Assembly: GCF_029962485.1 (NCBI RefSeq)
Contig: NZ_CP073637.1
Coordinates: 2,232,001 to 2,296,000, forward strand
DNA length: 64,000 nt
From: Burkholderia cepacia
GTDB taxonomy: Bacteria; Pseudomonadota; Gammaproteobacteria; Burkholderiales; Burkholderiaceae
Direction: 5' to 3'
Positions within the stretch are counted from its first letter, which is position 1, and each line of letters opens with the position of its first letter. The position numbers were made by a program, and so were the translations under genes. The notes under the pieces are model-generated. The model was not told the origin of the DNA. It did not search any database and was given only the letters and a program-made list of their open reading frames with translations. Below, one piece after another: positions 55,908 to 64,000 of the stretch.

Positions 55908-56220
55908 CGCCCCGCCCCACATTTCACGATGCGGAAAATTTTTTTGCGTCGTAAAAAATCATGTTGCACGGCACAACCCGTGTGATTGCGGGATGGGAAA
56001 ATGCATTTCTTATCCCGAAATCAAAAATACAAGCACTTGATTTAAAACACTTAAAAATTTACCCGATCCCCGGAAAAGCCCCCTGTTTCGTGCCTGTCGA
56101 TTTGCCTAGACTCTTATACAAGACTTCGCGAAACGGAATGCCCCGCACCCCGCTTCGCGAACGGCATCACACCCGTCAGATTCGGCACATTCGGCAACAC
56201 ACCGCATCAAGGAGCTCATC
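55908..56220 (+). promoter_or_regulatory. aceA upstream region with candidate operators
   Basis: This 313-bp region is much richer in A/T than its surroundings. It holds an imperfect 25-bp dyad centred on AAAATTTT (55927-55951), a possible -10 TATACA at 56115-56120 without a good -35, and two copies of the palindrome TTCGCGAA (56125-56132 and 56154-56161) just downstream of that -10. A good ribosome-binding site (AAGGAG, 56209-56214) precedes aceA. Confidence 0.5.
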
Positions 56221-57528
<1,308 letters not shown>

Positions 57529-57665
57529 CACGCGCAAGCGTCACGCCGGTGCTCGCCTCGTCACGGCGCGGCACCGGCCACCGGACAACAATCAGGGAGG
57601 AGACGGCAGGCGCGCGATGCTGATCGCGCGACCGGCCGCGCGGCCTGCGGGCCGCCTGCAACGAT

Positions 57666-57697
57666 GCGCGCCGGCTTCGTCCGGCGCGCCCTTTTTT
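57666..57697 (+). terminator. Rho-independent terminator of aceA
   Basis: A 9-bp stem GCGCGCCGG/CCGGCGCGC (57666-57674 with 57681-57689, loop CTTCGT) is followed by CC and six T residues. It separates aceA from the convergent uspA gene. Confidence 0.92.
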
Positions 57698-57721
57698 GCG
57701 ACGCTGCCCGAGCAGCCCGCC

Positions 57722-58156
57722 CTACCGATAAACGATCACCGGAATTTTCGTATGGGTCAGCACGCGCTGCGTCTCGCTGCCGATCAGCAGGCTGCCGAGC
57801 CCGCGGCGTCCGTGGGACGCCATGAAGATCACGTCGCAGCCGCCGCGTTCGGCCGCCTCGATGATGCCGAGATACGGCGACGGATGGACGCTCGTCCACG
57901 TGTCGCAGACGACGCCGGCCGCCCTCGCGGCCGCCTCGACCTCGTCGAGATGCGCGCGCGCCTCGCGTTCGCTGCGCGCGCGGAAATCGGCGGGCGGCTC
58001 GATGATCACTTCGGAAAACGGCGAGTACGGGTACTGCGGCAGGCACGCATAGGCCGTCACGCGCGCGCTGACCGCGCGTGCCAGGTCGATCGCGCCGTCG
58101 ATCGCCTTCTGCGACAGTTCGGAACCGTCGGTTGGAACGAGGATGTGCCGGAACAT
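57722..58156 (-). CDS. Universal stress protein (UspA family)
   Basis: This 144-residue protein starts MFRHILVPTDGSELSQKAID and ends with the ATP-binding motif MASHGRRGLGSLLIGSETQR and the strand IPVIVYR, so it is a nucleotide-binding type Usp domain. AAGGAGG lies six bases before the ATG at 58156; a longer frame to 58180 is not supported. It lies between aceA (convergent) and a LysR gene. Its stress role cannot be specified. Confidence 0.93.
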   Translation of the reverse strand: MFRHILVPTDGSELSQKAIDGAIDLARAVSARVTAYACLPQYPYSPFSEVIIEPPADFRARSEREARAHLDEVEAAARAAGVVCDTWTSVHPSPYLGIIEAAERGGCDVIFMASHGRRGLGSLLIGSETQRVLTHTKIPVIVYR

Positions 58157-58315
58157 CGCGCCCTCCTTCGTCAATCGCACGCCGCGTGCCGCGATCCCGT
58201 CCGGACCGTTCGCGACGCATCGGAGATGCCTCCTACGATTGTAGTGCGCGAAATCGCCCGACCGGCACCGGCAGCGGGTTCGCCCTCATATCGGAAACGC
58301 GCGGGCGTGCGTGGC

Positions 58316-59221
58316 CTACTCGCCCCAATAGCCGGGCTGCTCGTACGTGTGCTTCAGGTAATCGAGAAACAGGCGCACGCGCAACGGCAGGTGCCGGCGC
58401 TGCGGAAACACCGCGTGAATGCCGATCGGCGGCGCGGCGAACGCGTCGAGCACGCTGACGAGCCGGCCGGCCGCGATGTCGTCGCCGACCTCCCACCACG
58501 AGCGCCATGCAAGACCATGGCCTTCGAGGCACCACTCGTGCAACACCGCACCGTCCGAGCATTCCATCGTGCCGTTCACGCGGATCGACACGACCTTGTC
58601 GTCCTCCTGGAATGCCCAGCCGCGCTGCTGGTTCGCGTTCGCCGCAAGCGCGAGGCAGTTGTGCCGCGCCAGCTCCGCGAGCGTGACCGGCGTGCCGCGC
58701 CGCGCCAGATACGCGGGCGACGCAACACATACGCGGCGATTCTCGCCGAGCTTCAGCGACACGAGCGACGAATCGGGCAACTCGCCGAGCCGCACCGCGC
58801 AATCGAACCCCTCGTTGACGAGGTCGACCATCCGGTCGGACAGGTCGAGCGTGACCGACACGTCCGGATGCCCGACGCTGAATTCGGGCACGAGCGGCGC
58901 GACGTGCCGCCGGCCAAAGCCGGCCGGCGCGGAAATCCGCAGGTGGCCGCTCGCCTTGACGCCACCGGCGGACACGCTCGCCTCCGCGTTCTGCATGTCG
59001 TTGATGATCCGCTGGCAATCCTCGAGGAACGCCGAGCCCTCGAACGTCAGCGTGAGCTTGCGCGTCGTGCGCACCAGCAGCTTCACGCCGAGCCGCTCCT
59101 CGAGCGCGTCGAGGCGGCGGCCGATGATCGCCGGCGCGACGCCTTCCGCGTGCGCGGCCGCCGACAGGCTGCCTTTTGCCGCGACCGCGGCGAACGTTTC
59201 GATCTGTTTGAACCGGTCCAT
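58316..59221 (-). CDS. LysR-family transcriptional regulator
   Basis: This 301-residue protein starts MDRFKQIETFAAVAAKGSLS. It has the N-terminal winged helix-turn-helix (AAHAEGVAPAIIGRRLDALE, residues about 20-45) and a periplasmic-binding-like effector domain from about 90. It is divergent from the haloacid dehalogenase gene across 153 bp, the standard LysR arrangement, so that gene (and possibly itself) is its likely target. The effector is unknown. A codon six residues upstream is an alternative start. Confidence 0.92.
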   Translation of the reverse strand: MDRFKQIETFAAVAAKGSLSAAAHAEGVAPAIIGRRLDALEERLGVKLLVRTTRKLTLTFEGSAFLEDCQRIINDMQNAEASVSAGGVKASGHLRISAPAGFGRRHVAPLVPEFSVGHPDVSVTLDLSDRMVDLVNEGFDCAVRLGELPDSSLVSLKLGENRRVCVASPAYLARRGTPVTLAELARHNCLALAANANQQRGWAFQEDDKVVSIRVNGTMECSDGAVLHEWCLEGHGLAWRSWWEVGDDIAAGRLVSVLDAFAAPPIGIHAVFPQRRHLPLRVRLFLDYLKHTYEQPGYWGE

Positions 59222-59374
59222 GAGTCGCAAGGACGGCACGGCCGCCCTTCAAATCGCTTAAGCCGTCAAGATTAGGTATATGAAAGTAAAAGATCAAGTG
59301 ATGAATAGCGTCTTTTTTAGACCATACGATCACGAATAGAATCGATCCGACCTCTGAAACTGGAGTGCAAGGCT
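59222..59374. promoter_or_regulatory. AT-rich divergent region between the LysR and dehalogenase genes
   Basis: This 153-bp region has AT-rich sequence from about 59265 to 59345 and should contain both promoters and the LysR binding site. I could not single out a convincing promoter or a T-N11-A box. Confidence 0.4.
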
Positions 59375-60136
59375 ATGTCGGCCACAACGACACTCTCCTC
59401 TCCCGACGCAATCCTCTTCGACGCATTCGGCACGTTGTTCGACGTGCGTGCGGTCCTGGCCGCGGCGGAGCAAATGTTTCCCGGACACGGGGAACGGTTG
59501 TCGCAGCTGTGGCGACGCAAGCAAATCGAATACTCGCAGTTGCGCACGCTCGCCGATCCGGCCGGCGCGCGCTATCGCCCGTTCCGGGACATCACGCTCG
59601 ACGCGCTGCGGTTCGCCGCGCGCCGGCTCGGGCTCGCGCTGAACAGCGCGGCCGAGAAGCGGCTGATGGACGAATACGCGTGCCTGTCCACCTATCCCGA
59701 CACCGTGCCCGCGCTGCGCAAGCTGCGCGCGCTCGAGCCGCGCCCGCCACTCGGGATCCTGTCGAACGGCACCCCGCAGATGCTCGACATCGCGATCAAG
59801 AGCGCCGGCATGTCCGGGCTGTTCGATCGCGTGCTGTCGGCCGACACCGTGCGTGCGTACAAGCCGAGTCCGGCCGCCTACGCACTCGGCACCGCCGCGT
59901 TCGCGTCGAACCCGCGCAGCATCGTGTTCGTGTCGTCGAACGCCTGGGACGTCGCCGGCGCCGTCTGGTTCGGCTACACGACGTTCTGGCTCAACCGCAC
60001 GGGCGCGCCCGCCGAGGAACTCGGCGCGCCGCCCGACGGCACGGGCACCGGCATGGCCGACCTGCTCGCATTCCTCGCCACCCCGGCTCCGTCCGGCAAG
60101 CCCGCAAACCGCACGCGCCCCAGCCCGGGTGCATGA
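59375..60136 (+). CDS. (S)-2-haloacid dehalogenase, type II (HAD superfamily)
   Basis: This 253-residue HAD hydrolase carries every residue position I know for L-2-haloacid dehalogenase: nucleophile Asp16 and Thr20 (FDAFGTLFD), Arg47 (LWRRKQIEYSQLRTL), Ser130-Asn131 (ILSNGTPQ), Lys163 and Tyr169 (AYKPSPAAYALG), and Ser187, Asn189 and Asp192 (SSNAWDVAG). It should hydrolyse short 2-haloacids to 2-hydroxyacids with inversion; haloacetate would give glycolate. The C-terminal 40 residues are a low-complexity tail. It sits between aceA and aceB, 67 bp before aceB. Confidence 0.9.
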   Translation: MSATTTLSSPDAILFDAFGTLFDVRAVLAAAEQMFPGHGERLSQLWRRKQIEYSQLRTLADPAGARYRPFRDITLDALRFAARRLGLALNSAAEKRLMDEYACLSTYPDTVPALRKLRALEPRPPLGILSNGTPQMLDIAIKSAGMSGLFDRVLSADTVRAYKPSPAAYALGTAAFASNPRSIVFVSSNAWDVAGAVWFGYTTFWLNRTGAPAEELGAPPDGTGTGMADLLAFLATPAPSGKPANRTRPSPGA

Positions 60137-60203
60137 CGTTCGCAGCGCTGCCGCCTTCCCCCTTCACCGAAACCGCAACTGACCGACCAAGGAGATGAGA
60201 CTC

Positions 60204-61796
60204 ATGAGCACCCCGATCACGCTGCCGCAAGGCATGACGATCACCGGCGAAATCAAGCCGGGTTACGAAGCGATCCTGACGCCCGAAGCACTGGAACTCG
60301 TCGCGGCGCTGCATCGCACGTTCGAACCGCGCCGCCAGACGCTGCTGCAGGCGCGTGTCGAGCGCACGAAGCGCCTCGACGCGGGCGAGCGCCCCGACTT
60401 CCTGGCCGAGACGAAGTCGATCCGCGAAGGCGACTGGAAGGTCGCGTCGCTGCCGGCCGACCTGCAATGCCGCCGTGTCGAGATCACGGGCCCCGTCGAG
60501 CGCAAGATGATCATCAACGCGCTGAACTCGGGCGCCGATTCGTACATGACGGACTTCGAGGATTCGAATGCACCGAGCTGGACGAACCAGATCGATGGCC
60601 AGATCAACCTGAAGGACGCGGTGCGCCGCACGATCTCGCTCGAGCAGAACGGCAAGTCGTACAAGTTGAACGACAAGGTCGCGACGCTGATCGTGCGTCC
60701 GCGCGGCTGGCACCTCGACGAGAAGCACGTGACGGTCGACGGCCAGCGCGTGTCCGGCGGCATCTTCGATTTCGCGCTGTTCCTGTTCCACAACGCGAAG
60801 GAGCTGATCGCGCGCGGTTCGGGCCCGTACTTCTACCTGCCGAAGATGGAAAGCCATCTCGAGGCGCGCCTGTGGAACGACATCTTCGTCGCCGCGCAGG
60901 AAGCGGTTGGCGTACCGCGCGGCACGATCCGCGCGACGGTGCTGATCGAGACGATCCTTGCCGCGTTCGAGATGGACGAGATCCTGTATGAGCTGCGCGA
61001 ACACAGCTCGGGACTGAACGCCGGCCGCTGGGACTACATCTTCTCGGCGATCAAGAAGTTCAAGAACGACCGCGACTTCTGTCTCGCCGACCGTTCGAAG
61101 ATCACGATGACGGTGCCGTTCATGCGCGCGTACGCGCTGCTGCTGCTGAAGACCTGCCACAAGCGCAACGCGCCGGCGATCGGCGGGATGGCTGCGCTGA
61201 TTCCGATCAAGAACGATCCGGAAGCGAACGAAAAGGCGATGGGCGGCGTGCGCTCGGACAAGGCCCGTGACGCGACCGACGGCTACGACGGCGGCTGGGT
61301 CGCGCACCCGGGCCTCGTGCCGATCGCGATGGAAGAGTTCGTCAAGGTGCTCGGCGACAAGCCGAACCAGATCGCGAAGCAGCGCGACGACGTGCAGGTC
61401 GAAGGCAAGAACCTGCTCGACTTCCAGCCGGAAGCGCCGATTACCGAAGCGGGCCTGCGCAACAACATCAACGTCGGCATCCACTACCTCGGTGCGTGGC
61501 TCGACGGCAACGGCTGCGTGCCGATCCACAACCTGATGGAAGACGCGGCCACGGCCGAGATCTCCCGCTCGCAGGTGTGGCAGTGGATCCGCTCGCCGAA
61601 GGGCGTGCTCGACGACGGCCGCAAGGTCACGGCGGAACTCGTTCGCGAGTACACGAAGGCCGAGCTCGACAACGTGAAGCGTTCCGTCGGCGGCAACACG
61701 CAGCCGTACGAGCGCGCCGCGGCCATCTTCGAACAGATGTCGACGTCGGAAGGCTTCACCGAATTCCTGACGCTGCCGCTGTACGAGGAAATCTGA
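60204..61796 (+). CDS. aceB: Malate synthase A
   Basis: AceB condenses glyoxylate with acetyl-CoA to malate, the second step of the glyoxylate shunt. The 530-residue protein has the family segments [70 protein letters not shown] and [20 protein letters not shown] lies nine bases before ATG 60204; the in-frame ATG at 60195 directly abuts that site and is unlikely. It may share transcription with the dehalogenase gene upstream. Confidence 0.98.
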   Translation: MSTPITLPQGMTITGEIKPGYEAILTPEALELVAALHRTFEPRRQTLLQARVERTKRLDAGERPDFLAETKSIREGDWKVASLPADLQCRRVEITGPVERKMIINALNSGADSYMTDFEDSNAPSWTNQIDGQINLKDAVRRTISLEQNGKSYKLNDKVATLIVRPRGWHLDEKHVTVDGQRVSGGIFDFALFLFHNAKELIARGSGPYFYLPKMESHLEARLWNDIFVAAQEAVGVPRGTIRATVLIETILAAFEMDEILYELREHSSGLNAGRWDYIFSAIKKFKNDRDFCLADRSKITMTVPFMRAYALLLLKTCHKRNAPAIGGMAALIPIKNDPEANEKAMGGVRSDKARDATDGYDGGWVAHPGLVPIAMEEFVKVLGDKPNQIAKQRDDVQVEGKNLLDFQPEAPITEAGLRNNINVGIHYLGAWLDGNGCVPIHNLMEDAATAEISRSQVWQWIRSPKGVLDDGRKVTAELVREYTKAELDNVKRSVGGNTQPYERAAAIFEQMSTSEGFTEFLTLPLYEEI

Positions 61797-61863
61797 CGAC
61801 GCGGCACGCAGCGACGGGCGGCTGCCTCACGCGCCGCCGCCCGTCGCATGCGATGACCGCATG

Positions 61864-61890
61864 AAAAAAGCGTCCCGCGGGGCGCTTTTT
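61864..61890. terminator. Bidirectional terminator between aceB and the cyclotransferase-like gene
   Basis: A 12-bp stem with one G-T pair (61865-61876 with 61879-61890; AAAAAGCG.../...CGCTTTTT) lies between convergent genes. T-runs follow on both strands (CTTTTG on plus, TTTTTTC on minus). Confidence 0.88.
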
Positions 61891-61923
61891 CTTTTGCAGC
61901 GAAGCCGGCTGCCGCCGGCCCGC

Positions 61924-62340
61924 TCAGGCGGCTTCCTGCTCGCGCCGGTGCTGAACCCAGTCGCCCGACGCGATGCGCGGACGCCCGGCGACCGCATGCG
62001 CGGCGATCGGATAATACAGGCACACGTATTGCCGGCCACCGAGCTCGACCGTCACCTCTTCCGGCTTGAAGAGCGAGTCGACGCCCGGATAGACGCGCTC
62101 GATCTCGTCGAGCACCGGGACGAGCTGCTCGTCGACCTCGTAGACGTCGCCCCAGACCAGCGACTTGTCGGTCGCCGGCCCGGCGATCATCCCCGGGTAC
62201 GTGCCGAAATCGTACAGCTCGCCCGGCAGCGCGGCAGCGCCCAGCAGCGTCGGTGCCGCGATGCCGTGCCGTGCGGCCGCATGGCCGATGTCGTTGGCCT
62301 GTCCGGCTCGCAAGGTGCCATAGACGAATACGTAGCGCAT
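61924..62340 (-). CDS. Gamma-glutamylcyclotransferase-like (AIG2 family) protein
   Basis: This 138-residue protein starts MRYVFVYGTLRAGQANDIGH with the YGTLR loop that defines this fold. It contains DFGTYPGMIAGP, VWGDVYEVDEQLVPVLDEIE and the strand VCLYYPIAAHA. Relatives release 5-oxoproline from gamma-glutamyl compounds, but many have other substrates, so activity is not assured. It stands alone, with 257 bp of non-coding sequence before the divergent AraC gene. Confidence 0.88.
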   Translation of the reverse strand: MRYVFVYGTLRAGQANDIGHAAARHGIAAPTLLGAAALPGELYDFGTYPGMIAGPATDKSLVWGDVYEVDEQLVPVLDEIERVYPGVDSLFKPEEVTVELGGRQYVCLYYPIAAHAVAGRPRIASGDWVQHRREQEAA

Positions 62341-62597
62341 CGTGGTTCTCCTCTTCGATTCGTGATTGCCGTGTTCTCGCGCGATTCACATGAAAATGCG
62401 CCTGCATCGATAGACCACGCTACCGGCCCGATGGTTCGAACCCGCCGGCACACTCGGCCGCGGGCCGCCGCCCGGGAATCGCCGGCGCCCATACAAAGTT
62501 CATTTGAACACGGCATGATCGCCCGAAAAACCGCCGCATGCGCACGCGCTGCGCCTTCTAAAATAACGGCATCGCCGCCGCGCTGCCCGAACCGTCC

Positions 62598-63476
62598 ATG
62601 AATCCGCCCGTCCAAGCCGACGCATCGAACCCGTACGACGTCATCGACATCCCGCCCGAATTCGCGCCGACCGCTGTCCATCCGATGCGCGTTCGCGCAC
62701 GGCAGGTCGATGCCGGCCGCCGCATCCCGCTGCACACGCATGCGTGGGCGCAGCTCGCGTACGCGTCGCGCGGCGTGCTGCGCGTCGCGACGACCGGCAC
62801 GACGTGGATGGTGCCGCCGTCCCGCGCGATCTGGGTGCCGCCGCACGTGACGCACGAGGTCGTGATCGTCGAAGAGGCGTATTTGCGCACACTGTATATC
62901 GACGAGTCGATCGTGCCGGACGGGCTCGACGCGTGCCGCGTCGTCGAAGTGACGGGACTGCTGCGCGAACTGATCGTCGCGCTCGACGCACGCGACCTGA
63001 GCGCCGCACGCGAGCGCCTGCTGTGCGGGCTCGTGCTCGACGAGCTGAGTCACGCCGAACCGTTGCCGCTCGCGGTGCCGATGCCCGACGAGAAGCGGCT
63101 GCGCATGCTGTGCGAATCGGTGCTCGCGCACCCGGCGCATGCGGAGTCGCTCGAACACTGGGCGAGCGAGGTCGGCGCGAGCACGCGCACGATTTCGCGG
63201 CTCTTCAAGCAGGAACTGGGCGTGAGCTTTTCGCAGTGGCGCCAACAGGCGCTGCTGGCGCGCGCGATCCCGCTGTTGAACCAGGGGCGCCCGCTGTCAC
63301 ATATCGCACGCGAACTCGGCTACCAGAGCCAGAGCGCGTTCTCGGCGATGTTCCGCCGCGCATTCGGTCAAAGCCCGCGCGCGTTCATGCTGCGCGGCTA
63401 CGAGCATCGCGGCGCCGAAGGCGGCCTCACGGAAAACGAAACGTCTGACGACAACGCGATCGACGCTGCTCGTTGA
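62598..63476 (+). CDS. AraC-family transcriptional regulator with cupin domain
   Basis: This 292-residue protein has an N-terminal cupin-like sensor domain (RIPLHTHAWAQLAYASRGVL and WMVPPSRAIWVPPHVTHEV, residues about 40-95). The C-terminal pair of helix-turn-helices (residues about 170-275) has WASEVGASTRTISRLFKQEL and LSHIARELGYQSQSAFSAMF followed by RRAFGQSPRAF. The cupin part suggests a small-molecule ligand; targets are unknown. The 257-bp upstream region has TAAAAT near 62560 but no convincing full promoter. Confidence 0.92.
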   Translation: MNPPVQADASNPYDVIDIPPEFAPTAVHPMRVRARQVDAGRRIPLHTHAWAQLAYASRGVLRVATTGTTWMVPPSRAIWVPPHVTHEVVIVEEAYLRTLYIDESIVPDGLDACRVVEVTGLLRELIVALDARDLSAARERLLCGLVLDELSHAEPLPLAVPMPDEKRLRMLCESVLAHPAHAESLEHWASEVGASTRTISRLFKQELGVSFSQWRQQALLARAIPLLNQGRPLSHIARELGYQSQSAFSAMFRRAFGQSPRAFMLRGYEHRGAEGGLTENETSDDNAIDAAR

Positions 63477-63501
63477 TCGCGCGCGGCGGATCGTCAGCCC
63501 T

Positions 63502-63966
63502 TCAGACCGACCGCACCATGTGACGAATCGAGCCAAGTTGCGCGAGCCGCGGCCCGGCGACCTGGTAGCCCATGCGCTGGTAAAGACGCGCGGCGGGATT
63601 GTCGACGAACACGCGCAACTGCAGTTCGTGCAGCCCGCGCGCACGCGCCCAGCGGTGGGACATGTCGAGCATGTAGGTGCCGGCGCCCTGCCCGCGATGG
63701 CCGGCCGCGATTTGCACGTCGCGGATGTGCAGCGAATCGCCTTCTTCGGTCACGCGCAGCACGCCGATGCGCTCGCCGTCCGCCTCGAGGATGAAGTTTT
63801 CGGATTCGCGCCAGCTCGCGTAGAACAGGTCGCTGCGCCACACGAGTCCATGGCGCTTGTAGTAGCCGCCCATGTTGCCGTGCGTCAGCGCTTCGGCGAA
63901 CGGGAAATCGCCGGGCTCCGCGGGCCGGAGCTGATACAGGAGTCGCAGGTCGGTCGGATCGAGCAT
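63502..63966 (-). CDS. GNAT-family N-acetyltransferase
   Basis: This 154-residue protein starts MLDPTDLRLLYQLRPAEPGD. It has the acetyl-CoA loop VQIAAGHRGQGAGTYMLDMS and the C-terminal VFVDNPAARLYQRMGYQVAG, both diagnostic of GNAT folds. The substrate is unknown. The start is uncertain because the frame stays open to the window edge and no ribosome-binding site is seen before 63966; a GTG at 63996 is in frame. Confidence 0.85.
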   Translation of the reverse strand: MLDPTDLRLLYQLRPAEPGDFPFAEALTHGNMGGYYKRHGLVWRSDLFYASWRESENFILEADGERIGVLRVTEEGDSLHIRDVQIAAGHRGQGAGTYMLDMSHRWARARGLHELQLRVFVDNPAARLYQRMGYQVAGPRLAQLGSIRHMVRSV

Positions 63967-64000
63967 CACGCAGGGGTCAAGAACGCATCCCGCCACGATA

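Overview
The window looks like a housekeeping stretch of the larger chromosome of a Burkholderia species, probably of the B. cepacia complex. This rests on the very high GC content with strong C/G third-position bias, on the character of the encoded proteins and on gene neighbourhoods I recognise from that genus: the pyrH-to-lpxB cluster with dxr between cdsA and rseP, smc-zipA-ligA, the ppsA/ppsR divergence, and aceA and aceB flanking a haloacid dehalogenase. I see no transposase, integrase, phage gene, CRISPR array, tRNA or rRNA. The genes read as intact apart from smpB, which is cut by the left edge.

Layout. 1-63: end of smpB. 313-1716: nfeD-qmcA membrane pair. 1921-5515: ppsA and its regulator ppsR, divergent. 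5665-21280: a long minus-strand block, rpsB-tsf-pyrH-frr-uppS-cdsA-dxr-rseP-bamA-ompH-lpxD-fabZ-lpxA-lpxB-rnhB and an RNA methyltransferase, covering translation factors, UMP synthesis, phospholipid and isoprenoid precursors, outer-membrane protein assembly and lipid A. Many junctions overlap or nearly touch. 21658-27112: map, glnD and a pseudouridine synthase with a repeat-expanded N-terminus. 27193-35921: a minus-strand group with an EamA permease, smc, zipA, ligA and def (chromosome organisation, division, repair, N-terminal protein maturation). 36081-40702: dapC-dapD-(ArsC-like)-dapE-prmB for lysine and diaminopimelate. 40811-44831: cardiolipin synthase, glutathione peroxidase and an ABC-F ATPase. 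44993-47864: alr, radA and a small unknown protein. 48083-50258: lplT and thiD. 50281-53483: tsaB-rimI-uracil-DNA glycosylase-DUF1853, all overlapping. 53640-55824: an acyl-CoA-binding protein and a DEAD-box RNA helicase with a long leader. 56221-61796: the glyoxylate shunt genes aceA and aceB with a UspA protein, a LysR regulator and a type II haloacid dehalogenase between them. 61924-63966: a gamma-glutamylcyclotransferase-like protein, an AraC regulator and a GNAT acetyltransferase.

Nothing amounts to a clearly new multi-gene system. The points most worth a second look are: the six near-identical 135-bp units that build a disordered arm on the pseudouridine synthase; paired TTCGCGAA palindromes and an AT-centred dyad upstream of aceA; a dehalogenase with a complete catalytic set between the two glyoxylate-shunt genes; a DUF1853 protein with nuclease-like motifs translationally coupled to a uracil-DNA glycosylase; a terminator-like hairpin just before dapE; and the structured leader of the RNA helicase. 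Start sites were chosen from ribosome-binding sites, overlaps and family lengths, and are inferences.
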